In this document: positions 1 to 10,375 of the stretch, one piece after another
How positions within the stretch are numbered: position 1 is the first letter of the stretch
Layout of the letters: each line of letters starts with the position of its first letter
Assembly: GCA_025403435.1 (NCBI GenBank)
Contig: CM046340.1
Coordinates: forward strand, 10,764,420-10,828,419
DNA length: 64,000 nucleotides
Origin: Artocarpus heterophyllus
Taxonomy: Eukaryota > Streptophyta > Magnoliopsida > Rosales > Moraceae
Direction: 5' to 3'
Notes under the pieces: generated by a model
The model's input: the letters and a program-made list of their open reading frames with translations, nothing else
The model's database searches: none
What the model was told of the DNA's origin: nothing
Translations under genes and position numbers: made by a program

Positions 1-750
1 TGCTAGATGAGTTACAAGGTGGAGGAAAAGTGTATCTTGTGTATCCAGTCATCGAACAATCCGAACAGCTGCCTCAACTTCGTGCAGCTGCTGCGGACTT
101 TGAAGCTATATCCTCCAGGTTTCAGGGCTACAGCTGTGGGTTGCTGCATGGAAAAATGAAGAGTGATGAAAAAGATGAGGCGCTTAAACGCTTTAGATGT
201 GGAGGAACTCATATACTACTTTCCACACAAGTAATTGAGGTTGGTGTTGATGTTCCAGATGCATCACTGATGGTTGTTATGAATGCTGAGAGGTTTGGGA
301 TAGCTCAGTTACACCAACTTAGAGGGCGAGTTGGGCGTGGAGCTAGGAAATCCAAATGCATATTTGTAGCATCTACTGTTGCTAGCCTTAATCGTTTGAA
401 GGTGCTTGAGAAATCATCAGATGGTTTTTACTTGGCTAATGTGGACCTTTCTTTACGGGGACCTGGTGACTTGCTTGGTAGAAAACAGTCTGGACATCTT
501 CCGGAGTTTCCTATTGCCAGATTGGAAGTAGATGGAAATTTGTTACAACAGGCACACCTCGCTGCACTGGTAAATGTTATTTCTTCAAGTGCAATTTTAT
601 CTGTGACCTTTGTGACAATTGTCAATATTTAACATTTTTTGGTTAATCCATTTGCAGAAAATTTTAAGTGCTTCTCATGACTTGAAGAAATTCCCGCTGC
701 TGAAAGCGGAGCTTAGCATGAGACAGCCACTTTCTTTTCTGGGTGATTGA
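1..750 (+). CDS. RECG1: RecG-type ATP-dependent DNA helicase, chloroplast/mitochondrial homolog (3' end)
   Basis: Partial gene: the last two exons, join(1..569, 658..750), phase 0 at the junction, with an 88 bp GT-AG intron; the 5' part lies outside the window. The reading frame runs from base 3 without a stop. Seen in the protein: superfamily 2 helicase motif V (STQVIEVGVDVP), motif VI (QLHQLRGRVGRG) and the following LRGPGDLLGRKQSG stretch that is typical of RecG just after the helicase core. It ends MRQPLSFLGD-stop. In bacteria RecG remodels stalled forks and branched DNA; the plant homolog is known to work in plastid and mitochondrial recombination surveillance. The N-terminal wedge, the Walker A/B motifs and any transit peptide are not in the window, so targeting is inferred from the family. 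No break or missing motif is seen. Confidence 0.93.
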
Positions 751-1124
751 ACTCATGGTAAAATGATGTCTTTAAACCATACCCAACTCTTGCATTGATG
801 ACACCTAAAGTTTTCGTTCTCTAATTGGTACAGGCCTCATGATCTGTTTCAAGTTAATATAGCGTACTTCCTGTCACTGAATTTAATTTTTTGACCTTTA
901 TTTTGTGTGGTGTTGTTTGTTTCTTTGTTTTTTTTTTTGTTTTTCACAGCTTTTTAGGAGAAACAATGCAGCATTTGGGAAGAGCAAGAAGCATAATGTT
1001 CTCACGCATTTTTGTAGCCCTTGCAAGTGATGTCAACTTTGTGCAAAAAGATCCGTGTCCTAGGACACAATGAAGTAGTCCTGATTCTGGACCCAAGGAA
1101 CAACTGGCAGTGATCGTTGTCGTC
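751..1124 (+). other. RecG 3' flank, possible 3'UTR intron
   Basis: Non-coding stretch after the RecG stop. A GT at 758 and a pyrimidine-rich tract ending in cacag at about 949 could delimit an intron in the 3'UTR, since the sequence after it is less AT-rich. No clear cleavage signal was identified. Short reading frames here do not resemble proteins. Confidence 0.3.
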
Positions 1125-1361
1125 TGTATCCATTGTGAGTCGGTTTTTTTTTTTTTTTGTTGTTGTTGAAAGTTATGGTAGGTCATTTTGGAAGATAGAA
1201 TTTTGTTGCTTGTATAAATATGGTATTCGTCAATACTCAATAGGCTTTGTTTTTTTGGGTCTACCTTGAATCGAACTTGCCTCAACATTGTATCCATTGT
1301 AAGCGTGGCCTCTAGAATTCAAACCCGTTTATCTTGACTCAACACCTTGTCACTGAAGCCA
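1125..1361 (-). mobile_element. SINE-like retroposon with poly(A) tail
   Basis: The + strand shows a T run (1145-1158), i.e. a poly(A) tail for a minus-strand element. Upstream in the minus sense lie tRNA-promoter-like blocks: GTGGCTTCAGTGACAAGG (A-box-like) and GGGTTTGAATTC or GTTCGATTC (B-box-like). The 12-mer tgtatccattgt occurs at 1125-1136 and 1289-1300, and similarity continues a few bases further, which could be a decayed target duplication. Which of the two B-box-like blocks belongs to the insertion is not settled, so the right border is uncertain. Confidence 0.42.
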
Positions 1362-1399
1362 CGGCTTGCTTGCTTGATCGACTCTTGATCAAGGTTTTT

Positions 1400-3000
1400 G
1401 TTTTTTGTACGTATACATATTCTTTTAACAACATGGCATCTTAGCAAAACTATCTCGCCCTTGTCAAAACGTGTAAAACTACATGTGACTAGTCCGTTGT
1501 TTAGTGTTTTGACTATTTTGTAGTCTTGTACGTACTCGCAACATAAGTAGTTTCGTATTTAAGGGCTATATTAAATTAAAGTATTCATACAATATTTTGT
1601 TCAAGATAAGGAATACTCTACATCACATATATGTGGAGTATATTTACCTTCGTCATGGTCTAAAGAAAATCATGCCAAAGGATTGCTATTATCCTCCTTG
1701 AACATGATTCGTTATTTTATTTTGGCATTTCAACTTTAAATAGTTTGAATTTTACTGTGTAATATTATTTTACTTGAAAATGCTTGTTATTGGATGGAGA
1801 AATGGAAGTCTTTGACGAGAATGAGATTCTATTATATGGGTTCACTTTTTATTTTAGTCTTAATCACGAAAGTTATTCTTTTGGAAACCTAGTAGAAGCT
1901 TCGTGAAAGTTGAATTATTTAGTTCTTGACAGTTCCATCTTTTGTATTTTATTTTTCAAAATAAAATTGATGTAGGAGATTTTCTGGTGTTAATGATTTG
2001 GAGAATCTCTATAATCCTCCCCACTTCAAAAAAAAAAAAAAAAAGAAAAAAAAAGAAAGAAAGAAGCACAACTTTGTTTAAAGTAATGAGGGTAATCTAA
2101 ATTTAAGGCGCCTTGCCTTGCATGTATGGGAATTAAAAAAGAGTTTAGTGAGCCCATTTCTATCTAGTCACATATTTACTTGCAAAATTTTAACCTCCAC
2201 AAAGAAAATTAAAGATGAGAATGCTAGTTTTTGCACCAATTTAATTTTTCTGGTTAATGGAAATGAATATCAAATGACAAGATCATATCTTATAAGCAGA
2301 TGTTAGTTGATTGTATAAAGGGATAAAAATATAAATGTACTTATTAGTTTTAATTATTTTTTAATTTATCTTTTTGTTTTTAAGAAGCTATAAAGGTATC
2401 TTTTAAATTTAAAAAACCTGTTTTAATTTTATAGTTTATAGAATTTTTGGACAAAAAAATATAGAGATAAGACAAAAGTATCTTTAATTAGACAAAATTT
2501 ATTTCTAAAATATAGTTTTTTGAGAACATTTTTTAAACAATATACTAACATTTAAAAATCCGTAACACTTGAGATCTTTTTTTTGAAATTTGATGTTTTG
2601 TTTTATGTATTTTTATTCTTTAAATCTATTAAATATTTTTCAAAACTGTTTAAAAGTAATTATGTTATTTTATTTCATTTTTTTATTTAATGGGATGAAT
2701 TGAAACAACTTATTTAAATTCGAAAGATTCTTTTATAATTTCTAAAAATAGATGGATAAATTAAGAAATATTTAAACTAAGAGGAATTACGTAATTCACC
2801 CATTGTATAAAAGAGTATCTTTATGATTATGCTGATAAAAATTCCTATATTTAAGTTTGGCACTAAAGAGTGAACTGACTTGCCTTTTATTAAAGATAAA
2901 ATTACACAATATGTTACCTTTTTAACCAATCTATTTTTAAGCCACAAATTTTTAAACTTAAAAACATCTTCTTCAAAAAGAAAAAGGTACAATCACCACG
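1400..3000. other. AT-rich intergenic DNA, nothing recognised
   Basis: Very AT-rich sequence with poly-A and poly-T runs (for example 2028-2044). No reading frame of coding quality, no RNA gene and no clear inverted or direct repeat was seen. Confidence 0.7.
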
Positions 3001-3004
3001 GCTT

Positions 3005-3310
3005 TTTTTTTTTTTTTTCTCTTTCTCCTCTTAGACTTGATCTCCTTGACTCTTTCCCTCTCTTTTCACGCCCTCTCTCCCTGTTTCTCTCTCTCATTAT
3101 CGTTCTAGTCACGGCTCATCGTCTCGAGTCTACCTATCTTCTCTTAGTCTATGACAGTGTTTCACGTATTACAATCATTATCATTGTTGCCCTCGCAAGT
3201 TGTTGTGTTGCATCTCTTTCTCTATCTCATTCTCTCATTCTCTCATTCTTTGTAAAGACTCATAACTCCACTTGGCATTATATTGTTCGTTTTAGACCTA
3301 AGCCCGCATA
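3005..3310. repeat. CT-rich repeat-like stretch
   Basis: Long pyrimidine-biased run rich in tctctctc and ttctc. The frames it opens are composition artefacts (Leu/Ser/Phe-rich). Similar CT-rich stretches occur at 22.6, 47.8, 50.35 and 52.7 kb, which suggests interior parts of related transposons. Confidence 0.4.
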
Positions 3311-3750
3311 GTTTTTGCTCTTGGGCTTCACGCCCAAAAGGCATCATGTCATTGGGATATGGTATCCTTATGAACTATTACTTATGACCATTCCCAAACA
3401 ATGTGAGATTGCACAACTATACTTTCTTAACCCTTTTTGCCTCAAGGGAATTATGGTTGTCATAATTACCTTACCTTTGAGGGCCCAACATTCTCGTTGA
3501 CCACAATTTCGGCTCGGTTAAGGCTTTGATAACATCTATAATAACCCGCACCTCCATTTAGCATGATAGTCCATTTGGGCTAAAGCCCTCATGGTTTTGC
3601 TCTTGAACTTACCTCAAAGGCTTCATGTCATTGGGAGATGATGTCCTTACTTATAAACTATTACTTATGACCATTCTTGGGCATGTGGGACTGCATAACC
3701 CACCATTTCTTGGCCATTTTCACCATAAGGGAATTATGGTTGTCACATTC
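3311..3750. repeat. Two diverged direct copies of a ~160 bp repeat
   Basis: 3311-3470 and 3591-3750 share an ordered series of blocks: tttttgctctt, atgtcattggga, aactattacttatgaccatt, a GTGAGATT or GTGGGACT block, tttctt and gggaattatggttgtca. The offset is about 280 bp. The text resembles widespread plant dispersed repeats with 'ccgcacctccatttag', but no terminus or target duplication was found. Confidence 0.6.
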
Positions 3751-3769
3751 TCGACAAGGAAGATATGTG

Positions 3770-4445
3770 CAACCATGTGGAGAGGTAGATAAAAGACGCA
3801 TCGACATTTGGGAGGAAGATTGAAGCTGCGACAAATATGTGGGGGAGATTGAAGGTCGACAGGCCTGGGAGGGAGATCGAAGGTCACGAGGCCGATTTTG
3901 GTCAAATTGTTGGTGGTTCGCTATAGATCGTCGAATTTTGAGGTCAATGGACTAGGCAGTGTAGGCTGATGTGTTGTAGCAATAGGCAGCGCATGAATAA
4001 CGGCCGAAGGCATATGGCCATTGGGAAAGTGTAGAGTGTTGCATTTTTTTGCTGTTCAGTTTTTTTTTTTTTTTTTATTATTTTGTGTTTTGACTGATTT
4101 TGTTATTGTGTTTTTCCACTTTTTTTTAATGTTTTGTTGGGATGTAGTTGTCGCCGGCGTTGGTGATGTCCGACAACATCATCGGTAAACCGAAGACGAG
4201 TAAACCACAATGAGAAGAGAGAGAAAGAAAGAGGAGAGAGCAATATAAAGAGAAAAGAAAGAAGAAAAACAAAACCTGATAAGACATGCAACATCTCTCA
4301 GTGGGACACAAAATATCCCGGTGGGACATGCAACATGTCCCATCAGGTTTGTGGCATAAATAAAAAGTGTCTAAAATAGTGACATTTATGTGAACACCCA
4401 TTAATTAAGGCATCCATAATGAGAGTTAATGATCTTCATTTTCAG
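3770..4445. other. Intergenic, unrecognised, with a short perfect palindrome
   Basis: Contains a purine-rich stretch (3770-3900, repeated gggagattgaagg-like words) and a perfect 9 bp inverted repeat, TGGGACATG-CAA-CATGTCCCA, at 4322-4342. Neighbouring variants (gtgggacacaaa, gacatgcaacat) are imperfect copies of the same words. No gene seen. Confidence 0.5.
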
Positions 4446-4451
4446 TTGGGC

Positions 4452-4940
4452 TATTTTACATTGTTGCATCCTAAACTTGTCACATATTTGCAATTTATCT
4501 TCTAAACTTTTAATGTTAGCAAGTTGCACCTTGAACTTACAGATCTATAGTAAAAAAAAATCCCTTATTGATAACAATGCTAGTTTTGTTGCTGAAATTA
4601 ACATGTGAATTTTATGGGCCATCAATTAAAAGCGTCAAAGCTCTTTTTCTTTTTAATGAATGATAACCTAAATTTATATATAAAACAAAGTTAATTTAAA
4701 ATTTTCTATTTTGATAAAAAAAGTTAATTAAAGATATTAGTCATAATAAATTTAAGTTAATGACCATCCATGATATGAAATAATTATTTATGTGCAAGTT
4801 ACATGTTAATTTTTGTTAAAAAAACTATTATTGCTATTAATGAGATATTTTGTTATATATTTATAACTTTAAAGTGTAACTTATAAAAATTAAAAATTAA
4901 AAGGCAATTGTTTAAATGCGATGAAGTCGGTGTAAAATAT
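4452..4940. mobile_element. Foldback MITE-like element 1
   Basis: The left end (tattttacattgttgca, from 4452) and the reverse complement of the right end (tattttacaccg, to 4940) match. The similarity continues inward in order: aagttgcac versus aagttacac, then ataacaatgctagtttt versus agcaataatagtttt, then aaattaacatgt in both arms. No transposase frame is present, so it is non-autonomous. The target duplication was not resolved. Confidence 0.55.
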
Positions 4941-5043
4941 TCTTTTATTTATTAATTTTAATTTTAAGTCTTATCACCTTTTTGGTTGCATTTTTTTAGG
5001 ATTTGATAGACATGTCCTTTATTTGGACTTGCAGGCATAACAC

Positions 5044-5234
5044 GGAAAGAGCTTTCTCAAATAATGCAACGTGCGTGTATTTGAAAATTTACTCTGTTCT
5101 TAAAAGAGGTAACATGAGAAAAAAAGCTTTTCAACATTTCAACTGGTATCTTGGAAATTTTCTCTATGCTTTTAGCGTTTAGTAGGTACTATGGGAATTG
5201 AGAAAGAGCTTAGCTTTTCAAATAATGCAACATG
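5044..5234. repeat. Direct duplication of a ~31 bp motif
   Basis: gaaagagcttt-ctcaaataatgcaac at 5045-5071 recurs as gaaagagctta-gcttttcaaataatgcaac at 5202-5231, about 157 bp apart. No known element is recognised. Confidence 0.5.
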
Positions 5235-5599
5235 CCATCACATAACTCATCATATTTTGAGTAATTCACGGCTAATTCCATATTTATGAAGTCTAACCTC
5301 GAGATTACACTCGTACAAATGTATCTTGCCACTTTTAATGCATGATTTTATTTGAATTAGATACTTTACAAATCATTATCACAACCTGTAGTATATTATT
5401 CTTTTGGCAAAAAGAAAAGAAAAGTAATAATATCTATCATACATTTGGCACACCGATTTTAACTCATTAGTTTGAATTATTCATAATATAAAAATCTCAG
5501 CACCAACATTGTAAAGTACTAAAAAATAAATACAATGTAAAGCTCTTACGTGCTACAGTTAAATTGGTTGGTCAAACATCCTAGTAGTAATATAGGAGT

Positions 5600-5962
5600 A
5601 AATTACACTGTTGCACCCTAAATTATTTGTTTTTTTATATAATATACTCTAAACGTTCAATCTTATCAAAATACATATTAAAATTTTAAATCCTTGATAA
5701 TTAAAGTCTAATAGCTAACGAACGTTAAAAACATAAACAATTTTAATTATAAGATTCGCTCATAAGTCTTTTTAAGTATAAAGCTTGTCATTTAAAAAAA
5801 AAAACTAAAGTTCAACACATAGAACTGAGTACTTAAAAAAAATTAAAAATTACTATTAAACTTTAATTGTTAATGATTTTAAATTTTAAGATGTCAACAT
5901 TAAAAATTCAAAATATATTATATAAAAGTTGAATAATTTAGAATACAACAGTGTAATATATT
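5600..5962. mobile_element. Foldback MITE-like element 2
   Basis: The left arm starts aattacactgttgcacc and the reverse-complemented right arm starts attacactgttgtatt. Pairing extends over more than 100 bp of each arm through ctaaattatt, ttatataatata, aaaattt-aaat and aattaaagt-taatag. The whole unit is about 360 bp and nearly all arm. There is no coding capacity. The target duplication is uncertain (TA or a short AT-rich word). Confidence 0.68.
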
Positions 5963-6269
5963 CAATGTATTTAGTAATACAAAGCCAAAGTACTCCATAT
6001 ATGGCCAAAACTCCCAAGGTTGAGAGAGATTAAAACCTAAAAGAATGTTTTCCAAAGTGAATGTAATTTCTAACCAATAATATCATATGTACATGTATAA
6101 AGAGAAGCCGACAGTTTCAAAAGGAAAACTTTTTCAAATCAATAATATCATATGTTGTACATGGTGTGACTGGCATATAAATATTTTATGTTAACCAATA
6201 ATTAAGCAAAAGAATGTAAACTTAATCCTGCTTTGCAACATAATGAAAGAAGAGGTGACTAGACAAATG

Positions 6270-6530
6270 AGGGTAATGAGCGATGGGCCCCACCTGCCAT
6301 CCACTGGGATTACAAGACACGATCTGTTTTGCTGGACAAACCCAATCAGCCAGTCACGAGGGAGAGGACAAGCAGACCAAGTGGGCCCCAGGCGGTCCCT
6401 TACCCAATCATCATTTGTGGGCCCATGCCCTCGGTGTTCCACGCATTGTCCCAAAATTCAAGATCCAAGGGCGGCAGGACCCATTTTCCTACGCTTTTGC
6501 CAACTTTTGACGATGGTTCATGCCGTGAAA
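6270..6530. promoter_or_regulatory. GC-rich island with three GGGCCC motifs
   Basis: About 260 bp of distinctly GC-rich DNA in an AT-rich setting. It carries TGGGCCC at 6284-6290, GTGGGCCCC at 6381-6389 and GTGGGCCC at 6417-6424, words bound by TCP transcription factors in plants, plus several CCAAT-like words. The three overlapping frames here encode nothing recognisable. No gene starts nearby, so it is either a distal element, the promoter of a non-coding transcript, or a captured promoter fragment. Confidence 0.4.
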
Positions 6531-7373
6531 AACAGGAAATTTTTAGGGTAGAGATGCAATTTTTTTTTATCGCTAGGGTATCAATGAGTTAGCAGTCGAA
6601 TTAGTATTTTAACAGTATGATACACTATTAAAAGTGGTTTTATATCTTCTTGCACTATAAATTTTAATATGGATTATTATATATTAAACCGTTAAAAGTT
6701 TAATATCATAATTATAATATCTTGTTTTATTGATAAAACAAAATTTCATTCTCTACTATAATAAGTAGAGCGCATCTTCAACGTTTAGGAAAACATAAAA
6801 TGTGAATCTCACGATACGAAGCTCACATGTGAAAATGACATACCGTATATTAGTTTTGGAATTTAGTATTAATCGTATCACCAATTGTTTTACTCTAAAA
6901 ATAGTGTATTGTTCATAATTATAAATAAGACTCTTAATATTTGATTAAGTGATTAAAAAAAACTATATGAGTATTGTAATACAAGATGTCATGCTGTGAA
7001 GTTTCTCTTTTTGAAATTCTATGATAAAGAATGAAAAATAAACAATGCTTAAAGTCACATTAGAAAGAGATCATATTACATAAAAAAAATAATTTTTATG
7101 AAAATTTAATGAAACTTGATGAAAACTAAACAATTTTTTTACCATAATCTATATATAGAGTGTTTTTTCATAACTTATTATAATTTTTTTCTTTTCTTTT
7201 CAATTCTATCACAAGATATAAAAAAAAATTATAATACGATTTTTTTTGAAAAGTAATTAGGTTAGAGTTTTGAATTGTCTTATAATTTTTTACCCTTATT
7301 GCAAAGTAATCTTTTTTTTTTCTCTCATAATTAACAATTTAGAATGTTTATCAATATAGTATTTCTTGGGTTT
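6531..7373. other. AT-rich intergenic DNA, nothing recognised
   Basis: Low-complexity AT-rich DNA with poly-T and poly-A runs. No gene, RNA or repeat boundary was identified. Confidence 0.6.
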
Positions 7374-8402
7374 TATGATAAAACTATATTTATTTTAAAG
7401 GAACGCTATGATAAGACTCTTTTATAGGGTCTAGGGGGTTTTATTTATAACAACTATTTTTTAACCGTTGGACTAAATCTAACGGTTTAAGAAAATCAAC
7501 TCCATCAAATAATAATACACTCTCCCATACATAATTAAAATTCAAAAACCTGAAAAAAAAAAAAAAAACAGAATTAAAAAAAAAAAAAAAAGACAAGCAG
7601 CCACCTTTGACCACCCCCACCGGCGATCCCTCAGCTATGCAACAAAAGTCCGTCTCCTCCGGGACACTCGCGACCTAGGCCCATCTCCTTCACGAGATCC
7701 GTCGGAGATGGTAACCGAGTTCTTGCCAACCGAGTTCCACAACAAAGGAAAATCGGTTGGCAAAACCACCGTGGGTCTTTTCCCTTCTCGACTCTGCAAA
7801 ACAAAACAAAACAAAAAGAAAAAAATGCCGGCGACTCGACCCCATCTCAACTCTGCAAATGCCGACGACAAGCTAACGAAGACAGCCGTTATTTTTTACG
7901 AACTCCGTTGACGCCAAATTGGCTTGCGACTCCCTCCGCCCACGATCTCCGAGATCTGGGGTCTCCGAGGTGTTGCGATGGGAACCCGAGCCATGAGACG
8001 GCATTCGTCGCCACTACTCTTGCCTCCGTCGACGGATCCGTTGACACACCATGATCTCGCAAGCAGAGGTGCGACGGTTTTCTCGGCAACCTCCGCCTCT
8101 CCTCATGAAGCCCGGCACAAGGTGGTCGTGAAACCGAGGTCACTGGACTGCCAGTGAGTTCTCCCGCCGATGGAGAAGGAGAAGGTGAAGGAGATTTGTT
8201 CTTCTCCACTTTTTTTGAATTTCTATGTTTTTTTTTTTTAATTATGCAGAGGAGTTTATCCTGTGCAACAAAGCTCATGTTTTAAAAACTCAGATCCATT
8301 TTCAATCCAAAGTATTACAACCATTAGATTGTCTCTCATCAACAAGACCCTTTTTGTAGGTTTTATTATCGAAGTTCCCATAAATTAAATTCTATCACAA
8401 CG
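7374..8402. mobile_element. Non-autonomous TIR element with GC-rich interior
   Basis: Imperfect terminal inverted repeats of about 60 bp: 7374-7435 reads tatgataaaac, ggaacgctatgataagac, agggtct, and the reverse complement of 8345-8402 reads tgtgatagaatt, gggaacttcgataataaaacc, aagggtct, in the same order. The interior (7610-8180) is GC-rich, opens short Pro/Arg/Ser-rich frames on both strands and lacks transposase similarity, as in many Mutator-like non-autonomous elements. Family assignment is inference; no target duplication was established. Confidence 0.5.
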
Positions 8403-10287
8403 CACATTAATATGCGTAAATCTATATTTGAAAACTTTATTTTCAACTGTTTGATCAGCACTCCCAAATCTTTGTGGCATTCTGCAAATCTTTATTGTGG
8501 ATATTCACATATTGAAAAATTAATTTAAAGACTAAGGTGTTTAAAAAAACAATTAAAATTAAAAATAATGGTTTAAAAATTATAGGAAATAACAGGTTAA
8601 TATTGTAATAATACATAGTTTATTTGGTTGGAAGGATAGTTCTTGTCTCTGGGCAAAATGATTTCTAAAAAAATCATCTTTGTCTCCTCGTGTGCGCCTA
8701 ATTCTTAACAATTTGGAAGTGGGATAGGGATGTGTGCACGACCACCTGACCTGATGGCGGCCTCGTCACGCCAATGACTTGTATGAGAGGCCCAATGGGA
8801 AAAAGAGACCGTCTTTTTGAAAAAGAAATTGACAAGAATTCGTCCAAATTTTTTCGTGCTGTTGAATAGTATGCTGCTGGGACAAATTGTATTCGGTATT
8901 CTTTCATTTTAATTACTTCTTTTTTTTTTCTCTATCTTAAAGATGAATTTTCAAATTTTAGGTTGAAAAAGTCGAATCATATATACAAGAAGTTCAGATG
9001 TTACGATCTATCAGTATTTGGCTTAATTTAAAAAACTCGTGCATTAGTTATTACTTTATCAAACATCAGTTTAAACTATTTTCATGGTTTGAACTAGCCT
9101 AAATCCATACATTAAACACCACAAAAATCATCTGATTTATGATTAAAAGACAAATAATTATCGATAAATTGCTTTTTTAGTACTTATTGTAAAAATCCTT
9201 CGCATTCTTACCTAAATTTTTCATAAATCGTTTCTTTTTTCATCTCCTTGACGTAAAACAAATGCTAATGAAGGAGTGATTTAAATAGTAGTAGTAGTAC
9301 TAATAATAATAATAATAATAATAATAGAGGTGTGTGTTTAAGGGAAAAAAATGGTAGTGAGTCGAGTGCTCCAATGCAATATTATTGGTGAGATAATTTA
9401 ATTAATTAATATTTTATTATTAGCAGGAAATTGAGTTTCTATATATGTTTGTCCATAATAAGTATTGTATATATTTACTTATGTTTATAATAAATTAATA
9501 ATAACAATTACAATAGTTAGCAAACTTTGTGCTTATCATGGAAAGTGAGAACATCTTGATGTAATCATGCTGATAACCTGTCGGTTGATATACATTTAAA
9601 TATAAATGACCCAAGTTTCACAATCATGCTATTTCAAGTGTTTTTGTCTCTTTCTTTTGTTTGTTCACAAAAGAGCCTGTCATTTCTTTTTCTTTAACAT
9701 TTATTTCATCTCATAAACAATTAAAAAAAAACATTGTTATTGTCAACTTAATTTTTATAACCTTTTTTTAGGGAAATAATTTTCATCACCTTTTTTTTTC
9801 TTTAATAATTTAATCATTTTCCCTTCATCTACATCTTTTTTTTTTTAAAAAAGAAAAATCTCAGGTTCTGTTAAGATTCAAATCCTATCTATATATAGGT
9901 TTTTTTGGTACCGTTATTAATTTTGTGAATTCAGTAAATTTAAGTGCGTTTCCCTATATATATAATGTTTATATTCTCCATAGTCAAAATGGGATTTCCT
10001 TATTAGCTAGGACATATATTGGATGCAGGTCACAAGTCACTTTATGGGGTCAAGAGCGATTTAACTTTAAATTACCTTTGGAAAACAATACGTTTGTGCT
10101 ATGTTTCTAATTTTCTATTGCCATTGGTGTACAAACAAGTTCATTTTTAATAGCTTATATATGGAATTAAATCTTTTGTTCATATCCAATTTGCGGAAGG
10201 AATCGCAGCTTGAATTAGCTCTAACTCTAAGATCTTTGGTGATTTTATTATAGCTTACCAAAAATAAATAAAGTTGAGCTACAAGAA
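8403..10287. other. Intergenic DNA with an (AAT)n microsatellite
   Basis: Mostly AT-rich. It includes an (AAT)-type microsatellite at about 9298-9326, preceded by agtagtagtac, and a less AT-rich patch at 8690-8900 with no recognisable coding content. Confidence 0.6.
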
Positions 10288-10292
10288 AATCC

Positions 10293-10365
<73 letters not shown>

Positions 10366-10375
10366 CCTTGAATAT
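10288..10375. repeat. Compound (TA)n(GA)n microsatellite between duplicated 13-mers
   Basis: (TA)~12 at 10299-10322 followed by (GA)20 at 10323-10362. The 13-mer aatccttgaatat flanks the tract on both sides (10288-10300 and 10363-10375). Confidence 0.9.

Noticed and set aside
2880..3311. 143-codon frame in the CT-rich stretch
   Set aside because: Leu/Ser/Phe-rich composition artefact; no start context, homolog or intron structure.
7889..8278. 129-codon minus frame and overlapping plus frames in the TIR element
   Set aside because: Low-complexity Ser/Pro/Arg sequence within a repeat; nothing recognisable.
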